Assembly: GCA_014898415.1 (NCBI GenBank)
Contig: RCTD01000005.1
Coordinates: 1 to 64,000 of the forward strand
Direction of reading: 5' to 3'
DNA length: 64,000 bases
DNA from: Stromatinia cepivora
Taxonomy: Eukaryota > Ascomycota > Leotiomycetes > Helotiales > Sclerotiniaceae
The notes below the pieces were generated by a model. The model ran no database searches. It was not told where the DNA came from and was given only the letters and a program-made list of their open reading frames with translations. Shown piece by piece: positions 13,233-24,502 of the stretch; positions within the stretch are counted from its first letter, which is position 1, and every line of letters begins with the position of its first letter. Made by a program: the position numbers and the translations under genes.

Positions 13233-14497
13233 TTTTAATAATATTGATTTGAAAGAATAATATAATATAGGATTTGAAAGATTTTGAAGGATTTGAAAGA
13301 TTTGAAGATAATTAAATATAGAATATAATTCTAAAAAAGAAAAGATTTCAATTTGAATGGGAATTCATTTAATATATATAAATTGAGATTATTGTTATAA
13401 TGATATTGAATTTTAAATTGAAATTATTGCTATAATGATATTGAATTTTAAATTGAAATTAACAAAATGATCTTGATTCAAAAAACTTGTCAAATGAAAT
13501 GTATTACTGATTAATACGATAAATGATCAATTAATACTCTAAATCCAAATGCGAAATATTATTTGAATCAAATATTATACAGAGAATTATTACAATTTCA
13601 ATCAAGATTGAAATAATAAGGCAATCCTGATCTATATCCCGAATAATATAATTCGCTACATTATATTATGTATCAGGGCAGTTTTATTTAAATCGGCATT
13701 AATAATACTCAAAACTATTAATACTTAAATATCAATATAATTAGATTTATATTATTCTATTTGAACAACGAAATATATTTATATCAATATATATATATAT
13801 ATATATCATCGATTTTCAATTTCAATATTTTTCAATTTTTAAAATACTATAGAAAATATCCTGATTTCAGGATTCTGAAATATATTTTTTCTTCTTTTTT
13901 AAATATCTTTTTCTTAATTTATAATTGATTTAATAAATTGAAATTCAAAATCAATTTTTTTTTGATGTGATTGATATTCTACTTTAAAAAAGTTTAAACT
14001 TTTGTATCAAAAATATCAATACTTTTATTGAACCTTTCAAATATATTAATTCAAATTAATAACAATCGATTAATACAAAAGATAATTTCAATCAGATTTC
14101 GAATAAATATAATTCAATTGAATTTCTATTGAATTCTTTTTTCAGATTTTCAAAAAACTCAAAATTGGAATATAAAGAAGTAATAACCAAATAGTAACTT
14201 TTTAGGATTCTTATTTTTCTATTTTCCTAGTTTTTCTTTAATTTCATCAAAATCAAATTTTTATACAATCTATATAAATCAATCAATTTAAAAGATAATT
14301 TCAATTAGATTTCGAATAACTATAATTCAATTGAATCTCTATTGAATTCTTTTTTCAGATTTTCAAAAAACTCAAAATTGAAATGTAGAGGAATGGTAAC
14401 CAAATAGTGACTTTTTTAACTGGGTCACCACCCCCCTATCGAAATGGGTCACCACCAATAATGACCACCAAAAAAATCCTAGGAATAATAGTTAGGA
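13233..14497. other. upstream region of the inner TLH copy
   Basis: This is the colinear counterpart of 7917-9178. The 35-bp tandem pair is still visible at about 13379-13448 but has been changed only by transitions (for example GATCGTTGC became GATTATTGT). The end has CACCACCCCCCT and a repeated GGTCACCACC before the AATAATAGTTAGGA terminus. Confidence 0.7.
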
Positions 14498-14611
14498 ATA
14501 ATAGTTAGGATTTCTATAAAACCATCAAAAACTTTCTTTTTCCAATTCTTTTTCTTCGATTTCGATCAATAATTACTTAATAATAAAATTAATAATACTA
14601 ACAATATATAA

Positions 14612-15560
14612 TTAAAAAATAAAAGTAATATTAAATTGATCTTTATCGAATTTTTTGTAATAACCTTCCCCTAATAATATTTTTACTTCAATAATCTCAA
14701 CTCGATATTCTAGTTTGCTATATTCGAAATAGAATTTATCCTTATATTTCCATTCTATTTCTTCTCTAAATAATTTACTTTTGAAAATTATATTCAATTA
14801 TATTGAATCTTTATAACATTATTTATTCTTTCAAAATTTTCCTTTATTTTTATAATATTTATTACAATCCCAATTTCCATAAAAATTAGAAAATCGATAT
14901 TCCTTTTGATACTTATACAATATCTTATCTATCTTAATAAATTCCTTAATTAATTCATTTAAATCTTCTCAAATACAATTACAATCCAATTCTAATCTAA
15001 CTTCAAACTTAAACCCTTTCCGATAATAACTCATCATTACATTCTCTTCCCATCCAATAATATCTATATACCTTCTGAATTCTATAATATATTTAATTAT
15101 TAACCCTATTTACTTGAAATTATAGATTTTAAATTTAATATCATATAATTCATTGATATTTTCAAATATTCATTATATCTTTCTCTTAAACCCTTTAAAT
15201 CTTCCAAAGATAATTTGAATTAAATACATTCGCTCTTTAAACTCACTCAAATTGATGAAATAATCCTTAAAATAAAGCTAAATCTATTTGATGATTTCTT
15301 TTTTAAAATAAAAAACAATTTAAACACTTTTATTAATATTATAATTAAATTTATCTTAATTGAATTAAAAATAAATTTTAAATTAAAATAAAAAGATTTT
15401 TAATTCTTATCAATTGCTTATAAATCGATTTAATAAAACAATTTTAAGAATTTCAATAACAATAATCTCTTTAAGATCTTCAATACCTCTTATAACAATA
15501 TCTTCATTCTTATCAATACTTTCGGAAATGATTTAACTAATCATAATAAAATTACTAAAT
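14612..15560 (-). mobile_element. Ty3/gypsy retrotransposon Gag fragment, RIP-decayed
   Basis: Translation of the reverse strand, reading through stops, gives a gypsy-type capsid. It contains LEDLKGLRERYNEY near 15200, then FRRYIDIIGWEENVMMSYYR and an ELDCNCI..EDLNELIKEFIKIDKILY block around 14930-15080. In fungal gypsy elements the W-(D/E)-E, FYRGLK-like and IDxRLYER-like motifs sit in just this order. Stops fall at positions explained by CAA to TAA or TGG to TGA. Only the Gag part is seen. No protease, reverse transcriptase or integrase is present to the left, so the element is truncated. The candidate LTR at 15846-15965 lies upstream on the same strand. Confidence 0.6.
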
Positions 15561-15845
15561 TATAATATCTGAAAAAACATAATATCATTATTATCAAATC
15601 GATACTTGAAGTAATAATAATACTTAAAATATTACAAGGATAATTATCTAGATCATATAAAAATACTCTAAATTTTCGAAATGATTTATAATTAAATATT
15701 AAATAAAAACTTAAATAATAATAATAATGATATACTATTCATAATTAATAATAGAATATACTAAATAATTAATCTTGAATACAAAATTCTATATAAAGGA
15801 AATCCATTTTGATTATATAGACCTTCATATTCCAATATTGAATTG

Positions 15846-15965
15846 GAACGATAAAACTGAAAAACGAGATTCGAATCTCGTTCCTTCGCTCTTTCGCTCC
15901 CTTACATAACTATTCACATGATCCTGGAACACGTGATATTGGTTTGTGACGTTCCGGCGTAACAA
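15846..15965 (-). mobile_element. candidate LTR edge of the gypsy remnant
   Basis: A small island of normal base composition sits in AT-rich DNA. On the reverse strand it starts TGTTACGCCGGAACGTCACA, which looks like a fungal LTR terminus, and contains TATCACGTG and the palindrome CGAGATTCGAATCTCG. It lies upstream of, and on the same strand as, the Gag remnant. The inner end of the LTR is not resolved. Confidence 0.45.
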
Positions 15966-16214
15966 GGGTTTCTAGACTTTTAATACTCTAAATAAATAAT
16001 ATAGAATCATTTATAATTAAATATTCAGAATTGAATAGCTTATATAAAACCTAAAACTTCATCGAATTAGAATCATCTAATATGAAATAATTCAAATCCA
16101 TTTTATTTATATATCCATCGATCTCTTATTTATAGATTTTATCGAAAATATAATTTCTGATAAATTATTTTATATATAAAATCATTATTGATATCATTTT
16201 ATTATAAAGTCATT

Positions 16215-17045
16215 AGACATGAAATAAAGTATATAATTATAGACTCTATAATAGAGTCTGAAAAAGATCATCGGGAGTAATATAGAGACTATAGGGTATA
16301 TAATTAGACCATTAATAAAAAGTTATCGGTAGCAATATAAAGGCTGTAGAGTATATGATTAGATCACTAATAAAAGGTCACCGGTAGCAATATAAAGACT
16401 ATAAGACCTATAATTAGACTATTAATAAAAGATCATTAGTAATAATATAAAGATTATAAAGTATATAATTAGATCTATATAAAAAATCACTAATAGTAAT
16501 ATAAAGACTATAGAGCATATGATTAAATTATTAATAAAAGATCACCGGTAGCAATATAAAGATTACTAATAAAAAGTCATTGATAGCAATATAAAAACTA
16601 TAAAATATATAATTAGATTATTAATAAAAGATCATTGATAGCAATATAGAGACTATAAAACCTATAATTAAATTATTAATAAAAAATCACCGATAGTAAT
16701 ATAAAGATTATAAAATATATAATTAAACTTATAAAAAAAGTTATCAATAATAATATAAAGATTATAGAGTATATAATTAGATTATTAATAAGAGATCATT
16801 AATAGTAATATAGAAACTATAGGGTTTATAATTAGACTACTAATAAAAGATCATTAGTAGTAATATAGAAACTGTAGAACCTATAATTAAACTACTAATA
16901 AAATATCATCGATAATAATATAAAGATTATAAAGTTTATAATTAGATCATTAATAAAAGATCACTGATAGTAATATAAAGACTATAGAGTCTATAATTAG
17001 ATTTATATAAAAGATCATTGGGAATTAATCGAGAATAATATAAAA
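16215..17045. repeat. 55-bp satellite, about 14 copies
   Basis: Diverged 55-bp units run across this block. They carry TCACCGGTAGCAATATAAAG, a TATAATTAGA segment and ATTAATAAAA. They resemble the 45-bp array near 1.8 kb (CACCGGGAGTAGCTTATAGAC against CATCGGGAGTAATATAGAGAC), and both arrays are preceded by similar flanking DNA. Confidence 0.85.
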
Positions 17046-17070
17046 AGTATAGAATTTATAATTCGATTAA

Positions 17071-17352
17071 TGTCACGAATCGTGAACCACAGGAGGCTAA
17101 TCACGTGATACCTCTTATCTCCTATATCAATTGATGAGCTGATCGTCTATACATATACATTACAATTCATACGATTTAATATAATAAAATGATGACCCTA
17201 ATAATATATACATATAGCCCTGCAGTTTACGAATAGGTATTTGTGTATATATATCTAGTCGCTTCTTACGAGTTATAATTCTTCAATTATAGATTCTAAG
17301 GAATATAATTGACCCTGTTTATTCAGCTCTACTACGGCTCTTGTGCGTCACA
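17071..17352 (+). mobile_element. solo LTR with 5-bp target-site duplication
   Basis: The 282-bp block begins TGTCACGAATCGTGA and ends CTTGTGCGTCACA. It is flanked on both sides by ATTAA (17066-17070 and 17353-17357). TGT..ACA ends plus a perfect 5-bp duplication identify an LTR left after recombination between the two LTRs of a retrotransposon. It contains CACGTGATA and TATATATA motifs. Orientation is not certain. Confidence 0.85.
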
Positions 17353-17430
17353 ATTAATATTTTATCGATTAATATAAAATATTAATATAAAATATCAATA
17401 TGAAATATCAATATAAAATAAAAAATAATA

Positions 17431-18365
17431 TTTCAATTATTATGATATCATTCAAAAAATGAATACTGTTGTATAAATAATGAAGGTAATATAATTCTAA
17501 TTCGATATTCGAATTTTTCAATTAATTATATTAATAATTCATTTTTTAAATTTTAAAATATCTCCAATATTGATCTATTTCGGAATGGTAATCATATTAT
17601 ATGATTTTATATGACTATCCCCTCTGTAAATTTATTCTATATAGAAAATGATTTTAGTTTCCCTTTCAATTATTATAATATTATTCAAAAATTGAGTACC
17701 GTTGTATAAATAATAAAGATAATTTAACTCGATATTCGATATTCGAATTCTTTAATTAGTTAAATTAATAATTCATTTTTTAAATTTCAAAATATCTCCA
17801 ATATTAATCCATTTCAAAATAGTGATCACATTATATAGTTTTGTATGATTACCCCTCTTATAAATTTACTCTATATAGAAAATGATCTTAACTTCCCTTT
17901 TAATTATTATAATATCATTCAAAAATTGAATACCGTTATATAAATAATAAAGATAATTTAATTCTAATTCGATATTCGAATTTTTCAATTAATTAAATTA
18001 ATAATTCATTTTTTAAATTTCAAAATATCTTCAATATTAATCTATTTCGGAATAATGATTATATTATATGATTTTGTATGATCATCTTTCTTATAAATTT
18101 ACTTTATATAGAAAATAATCCTAACTTTCTTTTCAATTTTAATTATAATACCTTTTAAAAAATGAAAATTATTATATAAATAATAAGAATAATTTAATTC
18201 TAGTTTGATATTCGAATTCTTTAATTAATTCTTTTAATAATTAAATTTTTAAATTCCAAAATATCGTTAATATTGATAAATTTCGAAGTAATGATCATAT
18301 TATATTTTTTTGTATAATCACCACCCCCCTTTAAAAAGTGATCAGCACTAATGCTGATCATCTAA
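17431..18365. repeat. 233-bp tandem repeat, 4 copies, at the subtelomere/gene boundary
   Basis: Units begin near 17431, 17664, 17898 and 18131. Each runs from TTTCAATTATTATAAT through GATATTCGAATT and AATTCATTTTTTAAATTT to a (A/T)TATGATTTTGTATGA block. The last unit ends in CACCACCCCCCT, a short palindrome (GATCAGCACTAATGCTGATC) and AATAGTAGTTAGGG. Base composition changes abruptly just after this. Confidence 0.85.
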
Positions 18366-18384
18366 CTATTATTGAAAATAGTAG

Positions 18385-19505
18385 TTAGGGTACGGATCTT
18401 TGAGTTCTGCCATATTGAATTATTTCTTAGAGTCAATGTTTATAATGATTTCATCCGTAATTGTCATGCCCTTTTTACTGAGCTGTTTATTTCAAACAAT
18501 GCTCTTACAAGAACATCGGCACTCCGGCCAAAAAGCAAGAACTTTCGGTATATCAAATATATGTTAAAAAAAAACTGAGCCGATGTTTCAGGCCTCAGAT
18601 ATTTGATACTATGTATTGTCTATCTTCATTGGGATACATCATGAAAACTCTCTTGATTTTATTTCCCACCCCTAGAATATTGGCATTAATTCTTCTTGGC
18701 TTCCGCCGCTGGCTTTTGACTATACGTGACGGAGCTATGCGGTCAGTCCTTAGGGTTAGAATCGAGAATCTATACTTGATGATGGATAGTACGGCCGGTT
18801 GCTACTGCTTTTATGTCCTTTTTTCACTTCAAAAAATGCTCCTGGTTCTTCCATGGTACGCATGAGCTTCTTCAGAGTATAAATACGCATAACTTAGTAC
18901 ATTTAAATTCTGCAATCAAAGGCCTTGTCGGCTCTAATCGCTGGTCTTTCGGCCATGTATTGTAAGGAATTTTTGCACTTCTTTTCTAAACTGCTTTAAC
19001 TCCAGCTTAATCCAACCATCTCTTGTATTAGGCTAGATCTTCAAAAAGGTGTTTCAGATGCAACGGCTGTAATCCTGATATATTTATCATCTTCGAGAAC
19101 CTTCTTTGAGTGATTGAAGGAACAATGAGATGTATCATTATTTTATTCACAATTGTTTCCTTGTCTTCAAATGGTTTTGATCTCTGAGACAAAGAAACTC
19201 TTCAAGGCACTTATTATCACAGTCATTTAAGTCATATTACAAAGTCTGAGTTGTTCTAATGGAAAAACAAATTTTTTTTTTATTTTTTTTTATGTTCTAG
19301 GAGTTGCTCATCTTGTTTGCTTATGAGTGACTTACATAAGGAAAGTGCATTTTTGGGGTGGGGTTTCTTAAATGATGACAAGCTAGATACTCGCTAGAGT
19401 GTGCTTACTAACTTACCTACTTATCTAGCAAATGAAAGAAGAAAGGAAATAATAGAGAACCGATTATACGTTGCATATGCAGACTGCATCATGTTTGACC
19501 GGCAT
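18385..19505. other. no gene recognised
   Basis: Base composition is normal from here on. Short open frames exist on both strands (up to 84 codons), but none has a recognisable domain, intron structure or conserved motif. Near 19270 there is an A/T run. Confidence 0.5.
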
Positions 19506-19715
19506 CTATGTTTGACCAGCATTCAAGTTTGACTGGCATGTTGGGCAATATTCAATCCACAAGGGGTCTGCTCCGTTCGACGAACCAACTGTCTGTCCTG
19601 TTGCACAAGTAGCGCAGGGATTCCCGATCCATCGACCATTGAACTCACCGCAGGCGCAACATTTGGTTGATTCGTAGAAGCAACAGGCGCATGATTGTTG
19701 TTGGTTTTCCGACAT
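19506..19715 (-). CDS. small cysteine-rich protein (69 aa)
   Basis: A compact 69-residue protein has ten cysteines arranged as CACC..CCAC..CATC..CPTC knuckles, which suggests a metal-binding (zinc-ribbon-like) fold. It has no signal peptide, so it is probably intracellular. The start at 19715 has a good context (CAAAA before ATGTCG). A TATA-like box lies 135 bp upstream at 19851-19860, with a pyrimidine-poor, A-rich 5' leader between them. The protein at 60614-60820 has a similar size, cysteine density and promoter spacing. I do not recognise a named family, and function is unknown. Confidence 0.6.
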   Translation of the reverse strand: MSENQQQSCACCFYESTKCCACGEFNGRWIGNPCATCATGQTVGSSNGADPLWIEYCPTCQSNLNAGQT

Positions 19716-19850
19716 TTTTGATTGCGTGGTGGTTTGAGTTTGTTAGGTGGTTTGGATGATCAGAATCTTTTCGAAATTTTTGAGTGTTTGAATATTCTGA
19801 AGATTTTTAGATGATGGTGAGAGTATTTCTTAATTACCGAGGGCAGCTTC

Positions 19851-19860
19851 CATATAAATA
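19851..19860 (-). promoter_or_regulatory. TATA-like box of the small Cys-rich gene
   Basis: On the reverse strand this reads TATTTATATG and stands about 135 bp before the ATG at 19715. The spacing is plausible for a fungal core promoter with a leader of about 100 bp. Confidence 0.4.
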
Positions 19861-21167
19861 CATCTCTGAGGGATATTGCCTGATGGTTGTTCTTGTGTTA
19901 TTTTTATTGTACAAACAACACTTGTTATGATGCTCACCCAATCTCTTTGATTTTCAAGAACTGTTTAAAGTTTAAAATACATGTTCAGTTATTGTTCATT
20001 AAACTTCAGAACCGATCAGCTAAATGTGGATGCTTTGATCTATCATTTGTTTTTCATCCCACAAACAGATCAAAGTCATCTACTCAGAATAGTCTTCAGA
20101 TTATTTTCCGAGCCAGGTGGAATCTATAACAAGGCACCCAACACCCATCAACTAACCTAGACTGGTAGATATAGGATGCTGATAATCTCGAGGTTGGCTT
20201 GCAAGACCGAACCCCCTTGAAAAGTCAGTATATTTTGAACAATGCCTCACAGTGTATATTACCATCACACCAGCCCAGGTTTAACCGACTTAGACACTGA
20301 AATAGCACCACCCATAACACATCCAAAAATTGACATTTACTCTTGCAGCGCTATCATATTTGGAAGAATTCGGCGAAACAACAACTTCCCAGAGCACGGG
20401 CTCTCTGACTGACTACCCGGCTACAGCATCTAACTCCAACTTTAACACAGGAGATGATGAGATCAAGCTCAGTAGTAACCACACAATTGAAACTTCGGAT
20501 GAAAATCTCTGGTTCAGTGAATATAGATCGCTTTGCTAGGGATGTCTAACTCACTAGGTTCCATACCAGAAAATTACTCATCTCGGAAGTCATCACAACT
20601 CCTTTCGCCAGCCCGTCATTTCGTAGATATTTAGCATAGAAGATTATTTTATTCAGACGCGGTAGAGTATCATTCAGCTACCCGGACTGCAGTCAAACAC
20701 GGATTCAAATTCCGACTGATCTCAATGTCCCAGGTCCATTTTCCCTTCCCAATCTAACCTAAACACTCCCAGTGACATTATTACAAAGAAGACTCAGCAT
20801 CAGCAGGAACATCATCATTCTTGTTCGACCCATTCGCACGATAATACCTTGACGCCAATGAATATAATCTTAGGAACGCTGATTCTTGGATAAGCCTCCC
20901 TATCATGATGTGATTGATTTTCAAGATCTGGGAAAGATTTACAGAATGTATCTTCGAAGTGCTTCTTCTTGTCCTCCCAAGTCAAGTATTTTGAAAAGTT
21001 CTCCCCGTCACATTCCTCAACCTTGTCTTCCCCCTTCTATTCGTTCGCTTTATTTTTATCCTCATTTTTATAGCCATTAAGCCCGTGGTACTTATGTAGT
21101 CCTTTTTGTATGTTCAAAGATTTCTTCTCACTCAAAAAACACCTCGTAGGCTTGAACTCAACAAGTC
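19861..21167. other. no gene recognised
   Basis: Only short open frames (at most 80 codons) without recognisable domains are present. A tRNA-like B box near 20700 was examined and rejected. Confidence 0.4.
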
Positions 21168-21431
21168 TCATTGGCACAAACTGGAGAGCTGACTTCGCAA
21201 ACTGAATTCTTCTAAATTTTCTTGGCTGACGCAAACAAACACAATTTCCTTGAAGTTAGGAAGGGCTCGCGAAATCTCGCAATTGTTGCCAACATCAAAA
21301 CCGTGCCAGCTTGAGGGATCGAGGACAGCTGTACGAATACTTTCCTGTTCGACTGTGCTAATGTCATTCTCCAGTCCATTGATGTTCACGATATTCAGTG
21401 GGGCAGTGGATGCCTTCTGAGCGAGCTCCAT
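21168..21431 (-). pseudogene. possible C-terminal fragment of a 2EXR-like fungal protein
   Basis: An 87-codon frame contains a WHGFDVGNNCEISRALPNFKEIVFV block. It resembles the C-terminal part of fungal 2EXR-domain proteins, where a tryptophan-led segment precedes an aliphatic strand reporting the last LP.FKE-type motif. The N-terminal 2EXR core is not visible upstream, so this would be a relic. The assignment rests on a short stretch and may be wrong. Confidence 0.25.
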
Positions 21432-21546
21432 TAATGTTATAAAAAACTATTTTTGATAGACAACTCGACAGGGCACTCAGGTTGGCATGATGAAAATGAT
21501 TGCCGGTGCAACCATGTCTAGTGATGGTACTCCTGGCTGCCGGCAT

Positions 21547-22743
21547 TCTTGGTTATAAAAAATCTTACCTTGTAATTTGTGCAGAAAATATGAGGTGATT
21601 GACGCGGATGCCGTTTCGATTGGGAACTTGATGGCCTTGTTATGTGCGAGAATACTGACGCGATACGGTGAAACACTGGAATTCGAATTGGAAAGCCTTA
21701 ATTCGGCTTAGAGTTCGATTTTGGAGTCCATTGAATTCCTTGAAAAGTTGGGATTATTTCCTGATTAGGCAATACATTTTTCAATAAATCCCTTGTGTCA
21801 CTGACTCGACATGACTGATTGTCTCCGACGCCAACACGTGGCAAATGCTCATAATGTTTGACTAATTTGACTGAGTGACTGGTAGGAACTTGCTTCCGCT
21901 ACTACCTTAGCTCAGCATACCTCACTTACGAAGATGGAAACTTTGTTTCGGTCATTTTGGCGAACAAAAACAAAGATGCTTGAACAAAAACGAAAACAAA
22001 CTGGGCTCTAGGCACCGGCCCGATGTGTCAGAATCAGGATTAGAGGAGTGGTAGAACGTAGTAGACCAAAATGATGCCAGCCAAGGCAACCAATACACTA
22101 GTATTGGTCTACCTGCCCGAAACAAATTCTCTTGTCAAGGTTCCACCAGGCCAATAAAACTATACAATGGTTAGCATAGCGCAGCACTTAGAGTGTGCCA
22201 TCGGAGACTTCGGAATTCGTTAGTCTTGTCCGTATCTTAACTCATATGGCCACGCCACCAAAATCAAGAATATGCCACGCTAAAATAAATATTTTGTTAA
22301 TGTAACTCATTCTGTGTTCTGAATTTGTCTATCAGTCCATTGATGTTGCTGGTTCTCGAGCCCCTTAGCTTCCATTCTAGCCATTGAGCCTCAGTCTTAA
22401 GTATATCCTGAAATACAATGGCAAAGTTTCAGTACCTCCTGTGTCATCACTGTTGCAGCTATGCAAAAAATGTTGTCGAATTTATCGCAACTGGCCGTTT
22501 GGTGACTTGAACTCTCGAGTCATTGAAAAGCCGACGGTCATTAACCGAAGGTACAATCACCAAATGAGTAAACTCATAACATGGAATTGACAAAATTCAA
22601 TGAAGTCCCGCAGTATTGTTGTGCAATATTTAATCTTCCACTTATCCACATGTACTCTTCGAACGCCATAAAACTCCTTGACCGAACCATGCCCCGAGCT
22701 CCATTTTAGGCGCTTGCCGACAGATCCATTCAAGCCCGCCTCC
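21547..22743. other. intergenic, no gene recognised
   Basis: Short overlapping frames occur on both strands with no domain or splice support. The downstream part (about 22560-22743) probably holds the 3' end of the TMEM135-like transcript. Confidence 0.4.
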
Positions 22744-24502
22744 CTAGAACCCATCACCAGCATTCAAAACCCCACCCAAAACCTTCCCCAGCACACCCCT
22801 AATCCGATTTTTGTTCTCCCCCACACAAGTAAAAACGACTGCCGTCCCCCAAGCAAAAACTGCCCTCTCAATCCACTGCTCCTCCCATCTATATCTCCTC
22901 GGCAGTAAGGTCGCCAGTGCTCTCGGGGCAACAAATAAACCCATTTCTTCCCTCCTCTTTGCACTCTCTATAAGTACACTCCATCCACACATCCAACATC
23001 CCGCTCCTATACAATAACCGGAGTCAATGGCTTGACAGGCGTGCGGACAGGTACCGAGTACACGCGGTCCGACTCTGGTACGAGTTAGGCAGATTCCGTA
23101 GTAGAAGAGCGTTATGAATGCAGAAAGGAAAGCCGAGGAACGAGCTGATGACTTAAGGGCGTGGACGAGGGCTTTTCTCGAATTTTTTGGATTGCGGAGA
23201 ATAAATGCCAAGTTTAATGGCAAATACATTGAAGCAGACCAAATGAAGGATTTATAGAATCTCGAAACCGCGTGAAATTCGCAATTCGGACCAGCGCCCA
23301 TATGGACTAATTCACAAGGAAACGGGATAGATTTTGTTGGATCTCCGTACTCTTCTGGTAAACCATAATCTTTGCACATATCTCCTAGGATATGTGCTTG
23401 GCCTGTTTCGACACCATATTTTAGTTCACCATAGCGACAATAGCGGAGAGCTTTAAGTAGACGAGAATCCACTTGAGCGGCGGATTTAATCCATTTGTTG
23501 TAGGCGCCGGGAAGACGGGCAGGTGTGTAAATGAATGCCCACATTATTAGAGCGCAGGAACTTGCGAATAGGGTTGGGTCAGTGACGGATGATATCATTT
23601 TATCTAGCTATTGTGGTATTAGCTTTTTACTGTATTCATGTGCTGTGCTGTCAACGAGTGAGCAAAAACTTACTCTCGACCACTTCCCAGCAGCTTGTCG
23701 TCGGCTCTTGTGTTTAGCCCATAATTCTCCAACTACACAATCAACAGCTCGAGTAAAAGCAAAGAGAGTTAAATCCAGAGTCCTTCCCGCAAACCTGGTG
23801 GGTCGAAGTTCAACGCCATTCTTCGTTTCGTGTGGAAGGTCTTCAGTGAAGGTTTTACTTGGACGTGATTGGAGGAGTTGTAGACTGAAGTAAGCTGATA
23901 TGAATGTTGATAGGTAGCGAGTGAGCCTGGAAAGCCGTTTGTTAGGACGAGGACTCTAAAAATGATGTTATGATGTTTGGGGCCCGAAGGTGCGACGTGG
24001 TGCGGAACATCTAGTCCAATTCTGGTTCCGTTTGCCCTTTTTACCCTCGCATTCGGTGTAGCTTATTTTACGTAGATAAGACCAACATACCTCAGCTGTG
24101 TGATTACGGGTAGATTTCCCAATAACCTCTCAAACACCGCTAGTAAAGGAATCTGAGGCCCAAGTCAGCAACATTCCCGCCATCTCCCATAACGAGCTCA
24201 CGTGCCTGTAGTAAAGTACTTCCGCCAACTAGGGCGGCACAAAATGATGGAAACCTCTGTATTTCTAAACCCCCTTTCAAAATTCCAACTAATGAACTCC
24301 AAAAGTAATCTTCACCTGCAGGTCTTGGATCAATATTCTTTCGATGTCGACTCAAGTGGATCAAGAAAAGAGTTAATAATCTTGGTCCTGCGCTTGATGC
24401 ATAACCCGAGATATAAGCCCGGAATAGTGGTCGTAAGATTACTGGAATCGCTTTATCAAAACTTTGATTCTGAGAACCTTTCCTGAGTGGTAGATTTTGC
24501 AT
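22744..24502 (-). CDS. TMEM135-like integral membrane protein (4 exons, 500 aa)
   Basis: Exons are 24206-24502, 24091-24152, 23674-23953 and 22744-23607, which sum to 1503 bp. Exon 1 encodes an RPLFRAYISGYASSAGPR segment and an ILKGGLEIQRFPSFCAALVG block. Exon 4 encodes ELVHMG..CEFHAVSRFYKSF, membrane segments, and a RNP..SRKALVHALKSSARSSAFLS region, all typical of the TMEM135 family. Animal TMEM135 is linked to peroxisomes and mitochondrial dynamics. The fungal members are little studied. The second and third introns have normal donors (GTATGT, GTAAGT). The first appears to use a GC donor (CAG then GCACGT) and is 53 bp long with a CTGAC branch site. The ATG at 24502 is the first in frame, and an extra upstream exon cannot be excluded. 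Confidence 0.75.

Larger units (their letters stand above)
3855..14497. repeat. 5.32-kb tandem (head-to-tail) duplication carrying TLH
   Basis: Copy 1 spans about 3855-9178 and copy 2 about 9175-14497. The offset stays between 5316 and 5320 bp from end to end, so only point changes and tiny indels separate the copies. Both end in AATAATAGTTAGGA, and that motif is doubled at 14481-14497. The differences are overwhelmingly transitions, with the inner copy more AT-rich. Confidence 0.9.

Noticed and set aside
15860..15876. tRNA-like GATTCGAATC sequence
   Set aside because: It is a palindrome inside a candidate LTR. No tRNA body around it.
20650..20725. tRNA-like B box GGATTCAAATTCC with GGTAG..CTACC hairpin
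   Set aside because: No acceptor stem and an atypical D-loop, so it does not fold as a tRNA.
22811..23017. 68-codon plus-strand frame inside the TMEM135-like gene
   Set aside because: Antisense to a well-supported exon.
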